Position numbers and translations under genes: made by a program
Part shown: positions 11,301 through 25,903 of the stretch, piece after piece
How the letters are laid out: the number at the start of each line of letters is the position of its first letter
How positions within the stretch are numbered: the first letter of the stretch is position 1
Assembly: GCA_026874595.1 (NCBI GenBank)
Contig: CM049316.1
Location: 33,301,339-33,365,338 of the forward strand
Direction: 5' to 3'
DNA: 64,000 bases
Origin: Sipunculus nudus
Lineage: Eukaryota; Annelida; Sipuncula; Golfingiida; Sipunculidae
The notes under the pieces: model-generated
Databases searched by the model: none
The model's input: only the letters and a program-made list of their open reading frames with translations
What the model was told of the DNA's origin: nothing

Positions 11301-14300
11301 TACTCATGAAGAAACTTTGGGTAAAGGTGTGTTACAACTGAAAACATAAATGTTTACTGAGCGAGAGCACAGGTGATTTAATTGGACTACATTTTTTCGC
11401 TCATGAAAGAATTTTTTTTTAAGGATAGATTTATGGTCTTTTTGTGGCACTGTCTATTGAATGCGGATGAAGGTATCCATATGATAAGAATGATGTGTTG
11501 TTTCATTAAGCCTTCTGGATTTCCGGTTTTATATGCCCGTGGTTAGGAATAATCCATAAGTCATAACCTGTTGTAAAGTTATTAGAGCGAATGTCTGAGG
11601 TTCTATAACAAGATTTCACCATTATGCCATTGAGGCACTGGTGGGGTTTGAACCAGCAACCTTCAGCTCTGATTGAAGTCTAACTCCTTGACCACCAGGC
11701 TACGTACTACCAATTTTTTTAGACCAAGATATACTCTCATTGATTTTGTTTTATTACAACTTAAGGTGGCTCAAGGTATTATGTTTAACCATTGGTTATT
11801 TGGTTTGTCAGTGTGCAATTTAACACAAAAAGTTCTGAAACATATTTTAATGAATTTTGTGGAAGATTATGATAACACTAAAGGACCCATTCTGGAGGTA
11901 CCATAATCTGAAGCACCAAATTATCTTAATTCAAAGTTACACACAGCAGTGCTGCCAGTGCATTATAAAAAGAGTTGTTTACTGGTCTTAAGCTTAGATT
12001 CCTTATGTATGAAATATGGCATTTGGAATGCTGATAAAATCGGTATTGACTAATTAAATAAGATAAGATTCTGTATGCTTGGATCCAGCATGCAGATTGC
12101 GTATCAGGCATAACGAATCACAATATGTAGCGATTTTTGCAGAATCTTACTGGTACCCCAGGGCAACACGTAGAAAACATGCATGCAGCTGCCGTGCCAG
12201 TACATATGAAATGTCTCCTCCACATGCCTCATTCCGTACATTAGGAATACAGCTTTAACTTAAAGTTTTAGGGGCAATTCAGTTCTGGAGGTCACCTGCG
12301 ATGGGGTTGTAGAACCATGAAGCCTCATGCAGTAACATTTAATGAGGATCCATACTGGGATTTGTGGTCTCGATCTAATTCTTATTTTGTTAGCATTATG
12401 ATTTATATTTTACCAAAATAATTAATTTCAGATTCCCAAAACCAAAAAAAAAACTGACTCTTCTTATTTAGTAATAGAAAAATACTTTGTTCGCTGCACT
12501 CAAACAATATTCTTACAAGTAATTCATATAGCTGAGAAAATTGTTATACTATAAGACAAAATATTGTAAAGAAGTAGCTCCAGGGACTAATGCTGGCCCA
12601 GAATCTAAATGCTTCAAGATTAAGGTCACAGGAGTAGGTTTGGACATTGTTTAGGGTTTCCCCTAAAACTACAAGGTATGGCAGGTGCAGTATACAGTGT
12701 ATACTGAAATATCAATCTATACAGGAGGGATAATATGATTATTAATGGCCCTGACAATATGAGATATAAAATGTTACACAATCCTCATCCAATTAAAGAC
12801 CAAATAAGTTTTACAATTTTATTTAATCTGTATCACAAGGAACAAATAGTGCACCAACAAAAAATAAGAGTATTGATATTTCAAGGCATATGCGATTAAG
12901 TGCCACTGAAACATATAACATATGTCTTTGCTTCATCAGAATGATGAAATTTTGATTTTGGCTTCCAGGCTAGCAGTCAGCCTGTTAAATTCTGAATTTG
13001 GTAACTGATCAGAGCAAATATCTTAATTAATTATGATGACAAAGAATCTTAAATAACTTTGAACGGAATGTTTGCATTATTTTGTTAAAGCTTCTTTTTA
13101 ATTAATGTGATTGTATGCCCAAAGAAATAAGTAAAGAAAGCCAGATTAGTGTAACAATATATTAAATTATAATAATTATAAGTTTCAAGTGTAACTCAAT
13201 AACAATATCAAGCAAAATGTATTGGAAAAGTGAAACCAAATAATTATCATTTTCCTTATGTCAAGACAGGTTGATCATAAAGCCAAGTATTTACCTTTAA
13301 CCCAGGAAATAAATGTTTAACTATCATTTTTTCTTCCTATAAGCTCTGCATGAAAAAAAAAATTAAAACTGATAATTTCTGCACACAACCCAATATCTGT
13401 GTACCTTAACTATTCCTGCCTGCAATATGTGACACTTTTAACCCATTAGCACACCATATACCCCCTGGTCTCTCTGCTGTGCTATGACAAATATTTGATT
13501 GCTGTTCATTGGATGTCTCTAGGAAACTAATATTCTGGCAGTATTATTGTCTCCAGGTGAGGACATACAATTGTGTTACCTGTGTGATGAAACACAGAAT
13601 ATAGCCCTGCACAGTTAAGGAAAACAGCCCTGGCAAAGATATGATACAGTGAAATAAAACATCCTTGGTATCGTTATCAACAGTGTCGGAGGTTTGTTGA
13701 TTGAATGTTTACTTGATTCTGTATCCATGCTGTAAAAGAAAACAGCTGAATACTCAAGTATAAGTAATTCAAAACTACAGGACTAATCTGTATGTAGGGA
13801 CCACGTTGAAATGATCAGATGTTTCTTTTCATAATTAATAACTCTGGATAGATAATGCATCCATCAGGGTGAAAATCTGGGAGGCTTAAGAGTGATTGCT
13901 TGGAGATGGCATAGATCTATTTGATTTTTGTTACTTATGAGACATATAATTTTGTTATAAAAGTAATACTGACACCAAGTAATGCATAAACTGGTTTCAA
14001 TCTGTTTACAAAGATGACACTCAAGCTGGGTACACATTCATCTGTTTTTCCAGCAATGACAATCCAGCTATGATTTTGCGGTGTCAAAAAAATTGGTCAT
14101 ATGAAATTTCTGAACATCAGAGTGTACACATGTGTGTCATGCCAACAACAATGTGGTACAACTATTTTTCAAATGGTCTTTTGGTGATTCTTTGCCGTTG
14201 CCGGACATAATTGTACGGTGCCACTCCTATAAAATGACATCACTTCTACGTGTACCATGCACAGGCATCCTTTGCAATCTGGGTGCCCAGAAAAGGCCAC

Positions 14301-17300
14301 ATTATAACCAGCTAAAATCATAAATAAAGTAAGGTTGAGAACTTTTGTCCTAATCTTAATCACTCTTTAATTTTCATAAGGTGTATGAATAAATTCCAAT
14401 ATGTTCCTCTGTCTTCGTTTTTTATTAATAAATTGTACCCAATATATAACCCTTTACTTCAAACTTCATCTTGTCAGCATGATAAGTCAAGCAATTCTCC
14501 TTTGTGATGAATAAAATGTGAAATTTTTCCTCCAATTGTAGTTTTCCAGATTTTGTTCACCCAAAATGCATTGTTGTTGTTGTTGTCACTGTTGCCGTTG
14601 ACATTACCAGATAACAGTATGAATGTGTGTACACATAGCTTAATGCTTTACTGTTTGTACTACACTGATACAAGAGTGTTAGAAAACTTATAAGTTCCTT
14701 GCTTCTGCACCTGAATGAATTTTCACTTTCACTACATAAATTGATGATCCTCTTTCCTTAATATTACCATGTTGATATAAACAATACCAAAACAATTTTG
14801 AGTATGGGTTTATCATGTTTCCAATAACTGCCACATGAAATTCAGACTTATATATACCAGTATTATTCCAGAGGCTATTATTTAAATGCCACACAAATAA
14901 AATATTATTTACTTACAAATTATTTTTTATAAGAAATGCATTAAGAAGGCATCACCTACCTCTTAACAGACATTAGAGAGAAACACATACATTCCATATA
15001 GACTGTATCACAACTTGAATTATTTTTTCCAATAAACTGGTGTAATAGACCAGTCTATTATGCAAAGAAAAGCTTTATTTTATCAATGTTAGCTAGTAAA
15101 CAGATGAATCATTTGTTTTGTTTAAATCATACAAACCTGTTTAGTTTCACTATACTGAATGAGACTGAGCTGGTCAGGTATCTCAACAGATGGTCCCCAT
15201 GTGACCCTCTTGTGGCCAATCACAGGCCTCTGACCAATGACAGATTTATGACTCATCATGAATATTGCAAAGACTCCATGGGGGAAATATTTGTAAGTTC
15301 CACCGATATATAACCATGTGATCTATACCAAAAATGATGTCAGCATGTACTGATCCATGGCAACTTCTCAGGAATACAAGCTCTCAACTGTATACATGCA
15401 AATAATAATCCGAAATTCCCATGATTCCTCAGCTATGGAGACTTTCTGTTTCACAATCTGTGTTATATATATAATATAAGACACAGGTTTCTATCATGAA
15501 GTAATTACTACAATCATTTCCACAGACATTATTTTCCATTCAGGATTCCTGGTATCCTTTAGGAAATTTGAAACCTGACCATGGCTGATACATTAAACAG
15601 TCCTTCAGATTACAAGACAACCATCCTTTGCCTGCAATGAATGATCTTTTTCCATCTCTATTGTTCGCATGTCCTGGTAAAATATTACCAGATTTCAATA
15701 AGAGATGAATAGATTTTGCCAGCTTCCCTTACAGTTTCCATTTTCATGTATTTTTGTATTAATCCAATTGGCTAGCTGTTTCAAGTGTGAGCAATGCTGT
15801 TTCATTTCTTCCACCTTTTGAGCTTTGTATATAAACACCAAGGAGCCTTCATCCCGACATCTGGTATCAATAAGTCAGTTGATAATGGCCATCAATACTT
15901 GTGATGAAATGCTTGTGATGAATAAATAAGTAAGGTTTTGATAAAAGCAAACAGTCAGGGCACGAAATACTCTCAGGAAAGTCTCATGGCAAAAATTTAA
16001 CTGTGGAGAGAGTTTGGTTGCAAATGGAGCTATGCTGACCGTGAAGAAGCTGCAACAACACGTTTGGCAGACCATGCCCACATCGATGAATTATATTAGG
16101 ACTGCTCAGTATTCATCACTGATAATCTCCATAAGCAGGTCTGGTGACATAATATGAAAAAAGAAACACCTAGCAGGCCATCACTGAACTTTTATCTTAA
16201 GTGATTCGTCATAATCCATAATTCTAAGCAGTAGATCCAGTATAATGACTTTAATCCAATAACAACACGCCAGACTCCAAAACATCATAAGTATTATAAT
16301 TCCCCTGAAGAAAAGCACAGGAAATAAACTTTTCTGTGACAACCTCACTTTCACAATTTCTTTTAACTTGAAATGCTTGCTGCATGCTCCTATACTTTCT
16401 CTTTAACTGAACAGTAAAATGGTTATCATATCGCAGTAAATCCTTATTGATAAATGTGGCTTTTGAACCTCTTAATGCCAAAGTAATACTCATCAACGAT
16501 TTCTTTTTCTACTTGTCTGACTTTTTATAAATGAGATATACATGCACTGTTGAATGATTGAATGGACATGGCACCTAGAGCATACTGGGAATACAAACAT
16601 GACAGCTCTAATCATGCAAGGAAAAAAGTACCAGAGAATAGATTCCCGCTTCAGTGATTCAATTCTACACAGAACTAGCCTGCGCATGCACTGCACTGGC
16701 GGTTATTATTTACTGTAGTTGTCATGTTTGATTATTTTCATATTACACTATGTGTATGCACTGTCTCAGTTCTTAGTGTATGCACTATCTCAGAAGAACT
16801 AACTCGCCCTCCACCCCCCTTTTCCCCTGAGCTACATATTGAGCATATCAACATATAGGCTCACCTTGGCTCTATGGTCTATTTTAAGCAAGAAATGACT
16901 TTAATTTTCCTTCATCAATGGGGCTAGAGCCTATTTACACAAGACTGTCTTGATTCATGAAAGGTGTTTGACAGAGCACAGAGGTCTGATTCACACAAGG
17001 TGTTTGACAGAGTGCAGCAGTGTTAGCCCTTGTGTGTATATAATAATAAGCTGCATTAGGACATTCAAGTCACTGTTGATATACTGGTCTGATGTTATAC
17101 TACACGCACCAACTGTGGTTCCCTGTGACCAGTCTGGACATGGCATAATGCGTTATACAAATAGTGAGTGTTTACACACTAAACATTTTATTCTTGATTA
17201 GTATTCTGTTGATGAATTATTATAATACAGTTTTTTATCCTGAATCCAATTGACTAAATACAAACATCAAGAAATGCATATACATGTACACTCTAAGGCT

Positions 17301-20300
17301 CTTAAGTACAAATGCTAGGTCAAGTTAAATAATTAATATTATAGAAAGATGGAAAATGAACATTTGCAGAACAGGAATTTTTTTGCATTTGAAATTTAAT
17401 TGAAGTGCCAGATCTTTTAAATATAAATTTCATAAACTGATCCCGCCCAGCAGGAATTGATATCATAAATTTTAATCATGAATCAAGAGCATTACTTGGG
17501 GATTCATTCTACTGAATAGAAAAAACGGCTTTCAATACCAGTGACACCAGTATTAGGTAGTTTGAAAGGTAATACCAGGGAGGCTGTCCAGATGCAGCAT
17601 TAAAATGTCAACTTTGCACGTAAACTAAATAAACAAAGATTCCTTAAACAAGTCTTTTCAACCAAACATGAAAACATGAAATTAAGCCAAGCAAATAATT
17701 AGGTCCGTACAAAGTTGCTTACCTTTGCGATATCTCCTGACTTTTGTAGCTTGACCTCAAGAAGCTTGACCCGCTCATTAGCCTCTTTTTCAAGTTCTTC
17801 GACCGTTTGCACAAGGACATCATTTTGCTCACTGAGATCATTCACATAAGACTGTAGGATGCGTGCACGAACCTGGAAGTTTAAATCAAGTAATCAGGTT
17901 TGATCAACAATGGTTGTACGTACAAGCAAACAGTTGAAATAAATGAACAACTCATCTTAAGTTATCTTGGTAACATTAATAGGTGGCTGCAGTAGCACAA
18001 TAGCCCATAGAAATTTCTGTTCATGAGCTATGACTGATTCTTACCATTAATAAATATTTTTATAAGAATATAGATGAGAATTTCTGGTCTGAAAATATCT
18101 TGTGTGAATATTCATAAAATGAACAAGGGACCCACGGGTCACCGCGCTCAGCTGATTGTGACAGTTATAACTGCATCACCATATATTTTTTTAAGTTGCA
18201 ATAAAAATACTATCCTCAGTGCTCAGGAACAAGGGCTCAATGACTGGGGAGGGGAGAGAGTTACAACACATTTGGATATAAATAAAGAATACGGAATTTA
18301 ATTCAATGGTACTTACAGGGACTGGTGGGAGTTACAGCACCTCTGCATAAACATAAAGGATAAAATTTAATTTAAATGAAATTATTTTTAAATATTTAAA
18401 AACAGACAGAACAGAGAGATGGAAAACAAAGCAAATAACTTTAATTGCCATTCTACTGATACAGGAAAATAATGAACAAATATTTGCATTAGATCCAATT
18501 TTTTCTTTTGTTAAGTCATTTTTTTTAAAGTTTATAAATTTTACCATATATTTACAGTATATCATATATATATCTGAATATTTGAACTGATTCACAAATC
18601 TAAATTGCATCAACATTTATACTTAATTTAGTCAGGTTACATCACATCATGCACACATATATATTTCTTTTTTTTTTTATAAAATATATTTTTTAAGTTT
18701 GCAAAGCAATAAATATATGAAAGTAAAACTTGAAATTTTAAACTGCACCTTTATTTATACATGATTTGTTTCATATATTATCAAATTATGCCTACTGATG
18801 GGCTAAATTATATTTTGTTTAATTATTTAAAAGGAAATAATTTCTTAAAAATGCTACATCAGAACAATGTGGCATCTCTTGCATTACTTCTTGAATTAAT
18901 ATTTCAAGAAAAGTTGTGCATACTAGATCAAAAACAGCTTTACATTTGAAGAAATACAGTTGACAATAACAAACCATGTATTGCAATATAATTGGTGATG
19001 GTGGTGGTGGTGGTGGGGGGGGGGGGGGGGGACTGGGGAGGGGGGGTGTTAGGGTAGGCCCCACCCATGAGAATAAGTGTATTTTTATTACAGCAGGGAT
19101 GTTCTGCCAGTGCTGCATCACTTATAAGGTACGTTACCTAGGAAAGGCTGTAGTGAGCAAGAGTGGGGTCTTGGATATATTCAAAATGCAAATACATTAG
19201 AGCATCTGAAAATCTTAAATAATTAGTATAATTTTTAAGCTTTTACTTTCAAATTTCGGAATTCAAGAGATTAAATCCACATGTATCATGGCTGTGAAAA
19301 ATAAATATACTTACAAGAAAAAAAGTGCCTTGGTCAAATTTTGGCAAAATTTAATAAATATACTATGAGAAAAAAACGTGCCATGGTCAAATTTGGGCAA
19401 AATTTAAGGTACCAATTTAATATTTTTGCTAATGTTTTAAAAAATTTAAAAGATTTTGATCTAATTTTGGGTGTAAAATTAAAATTTGATTAATTTTAGT
19501 TATATTACTGAAAAAAAGTCTCCAGCTTTAACATTTTTTTGTGTTAAGTGACCAAATATTTTTCCAGATTTCTTACAAAGTGCAATATGTTTAGGCCCAT
19601 AACTTTTTAAAATTATACAATACAGACCTTATTTCTGGCATGTACATAGGAACTATATAGAGGGATATTAATGGTAAATATGAGGAAAAACAGATGAGTG
19701 GTTTAGATATTAGGCAGTTTCTAAGTGTGAAAATAGGTTTTTAATAAAAAATTGAGGTTTTCCCTTAATTTCTCAAAGGAACAAAGTCGCAAAGACCCAG
19801 TTTTCGGCTTGGTAGGAGATCTTGGGGACATCTGACATTATGCTAAATTTTGGATTCCTAAGTCTTACATACGGACAGACAGACAGACAATTGACCACAA
19901 TTATGGCTCAGATTACTTATAGTCAGCTGAGCTAACAACAGAAGCTGTGCAGCTTATCAAAGGTTTCTGGTATTATAAATATTGTATGAAAAATTTGTAT
20001 CCAAGTCATCAAATACCCCTGTATTGACAAATAAAAACATATTTATGAATAACCCATGTGACGTAACATCATACTGTTGACATAAGAGTCTGTCAACACT
20101 ATATAGGGCAAGAAATATGGTCATAGAATTACCTGTGATGGGATGACTTTAGTTTCTAGTTTGGAAATAAACTTTATGAGAGCATAGTTGGTTATTTTTT
20201 TAATAAAAACTTTTTTGGAAATAAACATTAAAGGAAAACAGTTGGTTATTTTTCCACATAAACTTTTTCCCTATTATATCAGATATCATACAGCAGGTGA

Positions 20301-23300
20301 AATATCATGATACATATCATATGATTCTCTGTGATTACCCCCTAATAAATATTTTAACAGTTGTGTATAAGAAACAGGCTCTGTCTTGGCCTGATGACTG
20401 ATCCTAGGTCTGACCCATTTATAGAAGCAGACATTGAGGCCAGAATCAGCCACACCCATCAGTAAAACCTGATCACACCTGGTCAGTTCATAAGTCCACG
20501 GAAATTACTGTACTTAGGATTGTCTATGTGTAACCTAGTCCAAGCTCACAAATCAATTATTCTGACCAGAGCTGGTACCAAAGTATGAAGACAAGCACCA
20601 AAAGATGCTACTGCACAAACTAATGCACTGACCAGGGCTTGACATTATAAAAGGGTATTCCTAATGGTTGTGTTGAATGTTTAATTGTACAGTATGTAAT
20701 ACAATAACCGATATGAAATGAATGTTCATTAATTATATTTTTCCTTAGTATTATTATAGATATCTAAAATGTACAGTCAATTTAACTTTTAAGAGGAAGG
20801 TTGTAACTTCACAGTTTGTTGAAATGTTATCCAATGTTTTTTTTATCTCTAGGAACAATTACAAGAAACAACTTCGACTGCCAATTTAAGGAGGTTTGGG
20901 TTCAAATCTGACAGTTTCCGGTATCAGCCCATGACAACCTTCACCAAGAATCTTAAAATGAATGGAGAGATTACCAGCTTCCCTTGCTTTCTGGTGTCTG
21001 GCTACTAGTGGCTACCCCTAGACCAATACTGACATGTGTGATCATATATCCTGGGGACTCGAGAATTAAAGTCAGGTCAGCTGGGAAAACTAGGATGCTA
21101 TCCAACGTGTATAAATCAGTGTTTTGCTGGCCCAGGGTGACACATGGGATACTTGCAATCAATGCCATATTGTGTGAAAAATACAGAAGGATCAAGGCAC
21201 TGGACTGACCTTTTCCACAAGAGTGCCTTCATATGTGGACTTTTGTGGGTAAGGAGAGTTAAAATGAATTAAAAAAACAAGGGACCCATGGGTCATGGCG
21301 CTCAGCTGATCGTGATTGGACTATAAATGTTTCTCCACTGTGATACTATATCGAGTCGATAAAGCTTATGAATATCATGTACATGTTGGGCTATTATAAA
21401 GGAATGTAATGTAATATGTGAGTAAATGATAAATGAAATTACCTGACTGATGGATTAATAGAGTCAAATAAAGTGGTTTATTTTTTATTTATTCAGGAGG
21501 GGTTGAAAACTGTGATATATTTGAGCAAATATGAATGCAATGACAGCAGTAATAAGCAGTAGTAGAATGATGATAAGGCTATTTGTTGAAGGATCTAAAG
21601 TGTATGGTAGTCTGCAAGCGTTCAATTTGACAGATATGATGTTATGATTAACTATGCTGATGAAGTGATTTATGAATATCTGACTGTATGACACAATATC
21701 TCTTTAGTCTTGACAAGGTACATTATTGTGATGCCCACTATGTCTACATATTACACAATATTGACATAATTTCTAGCATGTACATAGGTATCTATGGACG
21801 AATAGTTATTCAAAATATTAAAGTATGAATATATCTGATTCATCTTGTTCTTGCTTACTGAGGCTGACTTTGGGATGGGGTTCGGAGAAGGGAAAAGTGA
21901 GGGCAGCACGAAGGTGGATGTAGAAATATTCTATTGTAATGTTTTTCATTTATATAAGAATGTGAAAAGCTAAGAGGAAAGGGGCCCTCCTACTTGGTTA
22001 TAGTAAAGTTCTAAATATATGATTGCAAACTAATACTCTGACAAGACTGTCATGAAGAAAAACAGTAAAAGTTTTGAGATACTGCATACGAAAATTTACA
22101 GATGGACAGGCAAGTGGACAGAATGGACTGATACCTTTATTTCACTTTCAAGAGAATAATGCACAAATTTAAGTTTATATATAATCCTATTCTTTTAAGC
22201 GGATCCACTTTTTCCATTAAGAAGTTTTTATCTGAATCATTTTTTTTATTAACAGGTTTATAAATTTTTAATTAAAAAACCTGAAAATATAAGTTAAAAA
22301 TATTAGAATTGTTGCAAAAGTTGCAATCATTATATATACAGAGTAAAAAACATTGGGTCATATTATGCATACACATATATTTAATTATTTTCAAATCATA
22401 AATGTTTAAACTGATTTTAAAAGAAAATAATGCCACAACATGGCATCTACAAGAATATTCCTTGAATCACTATTAAAAATTTTGCACATTGGAGTTTACA
22501 GGACATGCTTAATTTTATTCACCAAAATAAAATAAAAGTAAATTTGATAAAATAAAACATCTTTTCAAATAAAGTATACACACTGTTGGTTGAATGAGGG
22601 ACAAACAATATCATTAGTGCTAATTACTCTCCAAGTTTTAATTAATTACTGGAATTAATAGTCAATTTCACATCTGGTGAAGTTTTTACTCTTCTGAAGT
22701 AAGGAATTACTTATCTCATGAACATCCACACTTTCACAGCAATACACCACTTTGTGGACACAATTAAATTTACACTTTAATCATTGTAACCCTGGTGGTT
22801 CAATACAAAATCTAAAATGTAGCATGTCCAAGAATAAAATAAAATACAGAAAAATTATAACATTCATCTAGTTTATGCACCAGCTGGGGGGATGAGTGCG
22901 GGGCAGAGGGGAAGCCTGCTAGTAGTGGCAAAGCTGGGCCAAGGTAAGCTGCCTGGGGTGGGTTACATAATGCAAGTGAAGGCTGTACTACTAGGTGGGC
23001 TAGATGTAAACAACATTTGACATGGTGTATGAAAACATGAATAAAAGCTATTCATTCCAATCAATTTCTTTTGAAAGTTCAGATTTTAAAAGATTAAATC
23101 ATTATGCATATATGCTGGGAAAATTAAATCAACAGTGCCAAAGTTGGACAAAATTTAAGGTATTGATTTTTTATTTATGCTAATAACTTGAAAAATTTGC
23201 AAAATTCAGATCTAATTTTGGGTAAACAATTGAATCTTGATTAATTAAAGTTAAATTCCTGAAAAAAAGTCCCTAGGTTCAGCAATTCTCATGTGAGTAA

Positions 23301-24344
23301 ATATATTTCCTGATTTTTAAAAAAATTGCATTATGTTTTGGCCCATAACTTCAAAATAACACCCAATACTGACCTAATTTTTGGTATGTTCATAGAAAAT
23401 GTATAAAAGAATGTGAATACTAAATACGATCAAAAACAGATCAGTGGTTTTGATATTAGGCAGCCTTGAAGTGTAACAATGGCTTTTTTTTATGGAAAAC
23501 AGAGTTCTTTTTCCTTAATATCTCGAAGGAACAAACTCCTAATGACCCAATTTTCGGTATGGTAGGAGATTTTGGGGACATCTAAAACTATGTCAACAGC
23601 CTGAGGAGCATAGAGATGTGCACTGAATGACCTACAGTCATCAAAGTGGACTGCTTGACAATGTAAGGGAATACAACAAGAGCCTCCAAAAAAATTCAAT
23701 AACTAGCCTAATTTTGCAGCTTTTATTTTCAAATTTCAGATTTTAACAGATTAAATCCTTATGTATACATGGTGTGAAAATTAAATCCACAGTACTTACA
23801 GGAAAAAAACGTGCCATGGCCAAAATTGGGCAAAATTTAAGGTACCAATTTTATATTTTTGCCAATATTTTAAAAAATCTAACAAATTTTGATCTAATTT
23901 TTGGTATACAATTAAATTTTGATTAATTAAAGTTGTATTACTGAAAAAAAGTCCCTACCTTTAACACTTTTGGTCTTAAGTGACCAAATATCTTCCTGAT
24001 TTTTTTACAAAGTCCATTATGTTTGGGCCCATAACTTTTTTAAATTATATAATACTGACTTAATATCTGGCATGTACATAGGAACTATATAGAGGAATAT
24101 TTATGGTAAATATGAATAAAACCAGATGAGTGTTTTTTTATTATTAGGCAGTCCTGAAGTGTGAAAATAGATTTCTAATAAAAAATTGAGGTTTTTCCTT
24201 AATATCTCAAAGGAACGAAGTCCTATTGACCCAATTTTTGGCATGGTAGGAGATTATGGGGACATCTAACTGTATGCCAAAATTCAGATTTGTAGGTCCA
24301 ATGGTGTCGAAACGTGCCAGTCTTACGGACGGACATCCAGACGG

Positions 24345-24375
<31 letters not shown>

Positions 24376-25809
24376 GACGACGGACAATGGACCATGACTA
24401 TAGCTCAGATGACTTATAGTCAGCTGAGCTAAAAATGAGGCAGTAACCTTCTTTAAAAATAGAAAACATGTATGCATTAACATGTCTTTAAAGATATATA
24501 CTGATAGTAAGTCAATATAAAATGTTCAAGTAGAACCCCCTGTGGCAGTGGATTTTCTCATCAGTAAAAAGCAGATGGTCTAAAAAAAGAACAATTTGTA
24601 ACTACGGAACCACTGGCATAAAAGGGGCTCCAATTCATCATGCATCATCGGGCAGGCAATAATCCCATAATGAGCACTCCAAGGTACTCAAGTGGTCCAG
24701 CACAATCACTCACATTGTGTAACAATACCTGTTAAAATGATTATATATACACTAATGGTATACTTCCTAGGGGAGTTATACAATACTGGTGGGCTTCTCT
24801 TTATAATCATTCCTATCAGCTGTTTATGGCAATATTATCACTGTATAATATACAAGCATGAACCAGTTTTTGCTCTCAGGCTGTAGTCCATGGTGGATTT
24901 GGGGGATTTGTCAACATCAAAGTGTGAATGAATATTTTGTATTGGACAGTTGTAATCATGAGGGATATCTGAATACTGGTATAGTGGTGAATTTCTTTTT
25001 TTTTTTACATTTCAATGTGTCTTATACATTTTTTAGTTATGTCTTGTTATGATAACAAGAGTGCATGACCAGTTACATGGCAACTGCCAAACTGGGGGGC
25101 AGAAACAGGAACTAAGAAACAAAGGAGAATACTGACTGGGACGCTTGACAAATCTTGATTGGTGAAGTTGTCCAATAAGAGGACTAGGTGGTGCGTGCAC
25201 TATGTTTATGTTTTGTATCAATGATTGTACACTGTGCAAGTTTATTTTAACTTGTGTACAGCAGTAAGCAATCTATATACTGGCAGATACCATCATATTT
25301 TAAAGAAAAACACTCTACTTCATGAATATATATTTAAAATAGCTAAAAAGAGAATGAAGACTTACCATACAAGTCAGAGTACGTAATATTCTCCACACAG
25401 AGAGTTGTGACATCAGACTACAAGTTTCCAATTTGTCATCTGCACAGGCCATGACACGCCAAATTTGTTTATAATCCAACAGTTCCATGTCACCTATGGT
25501 TATGAATTCTTATCTGAGCTTTAGACAGTTGAGCAGCTAGAGGAAAATGTTTCAGTGCCAATTTACGAGAAACTAATTCTTGCCATGTTATTCATGGTGA
25601 CAAGAGGATGGTTTAATTAGCAGCTAGGAAGTACATATTTAGCACTATTAACGGGGGATCTTCTACATGAACAGTTTTGAGACCACACCAAAATTACAAC
25701 AGGTAATCATCAGCAACTGACAGGTTGAAACCATGGCAACCAATTAACATGGATACTCCGCTATGTATGGAGCACATGAAAGGCAGTGCCTTAGGTGATC
25801 ATTACGGAT

Positions 25810-25903
<94 letters not shown>

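Noticed and set aside
24207-24483. Ser/Val/Cys-rich minus-strand open frames
   Set aside because: Translations of the ACGG/ACAG microsatellite at the end of repeat copy B.
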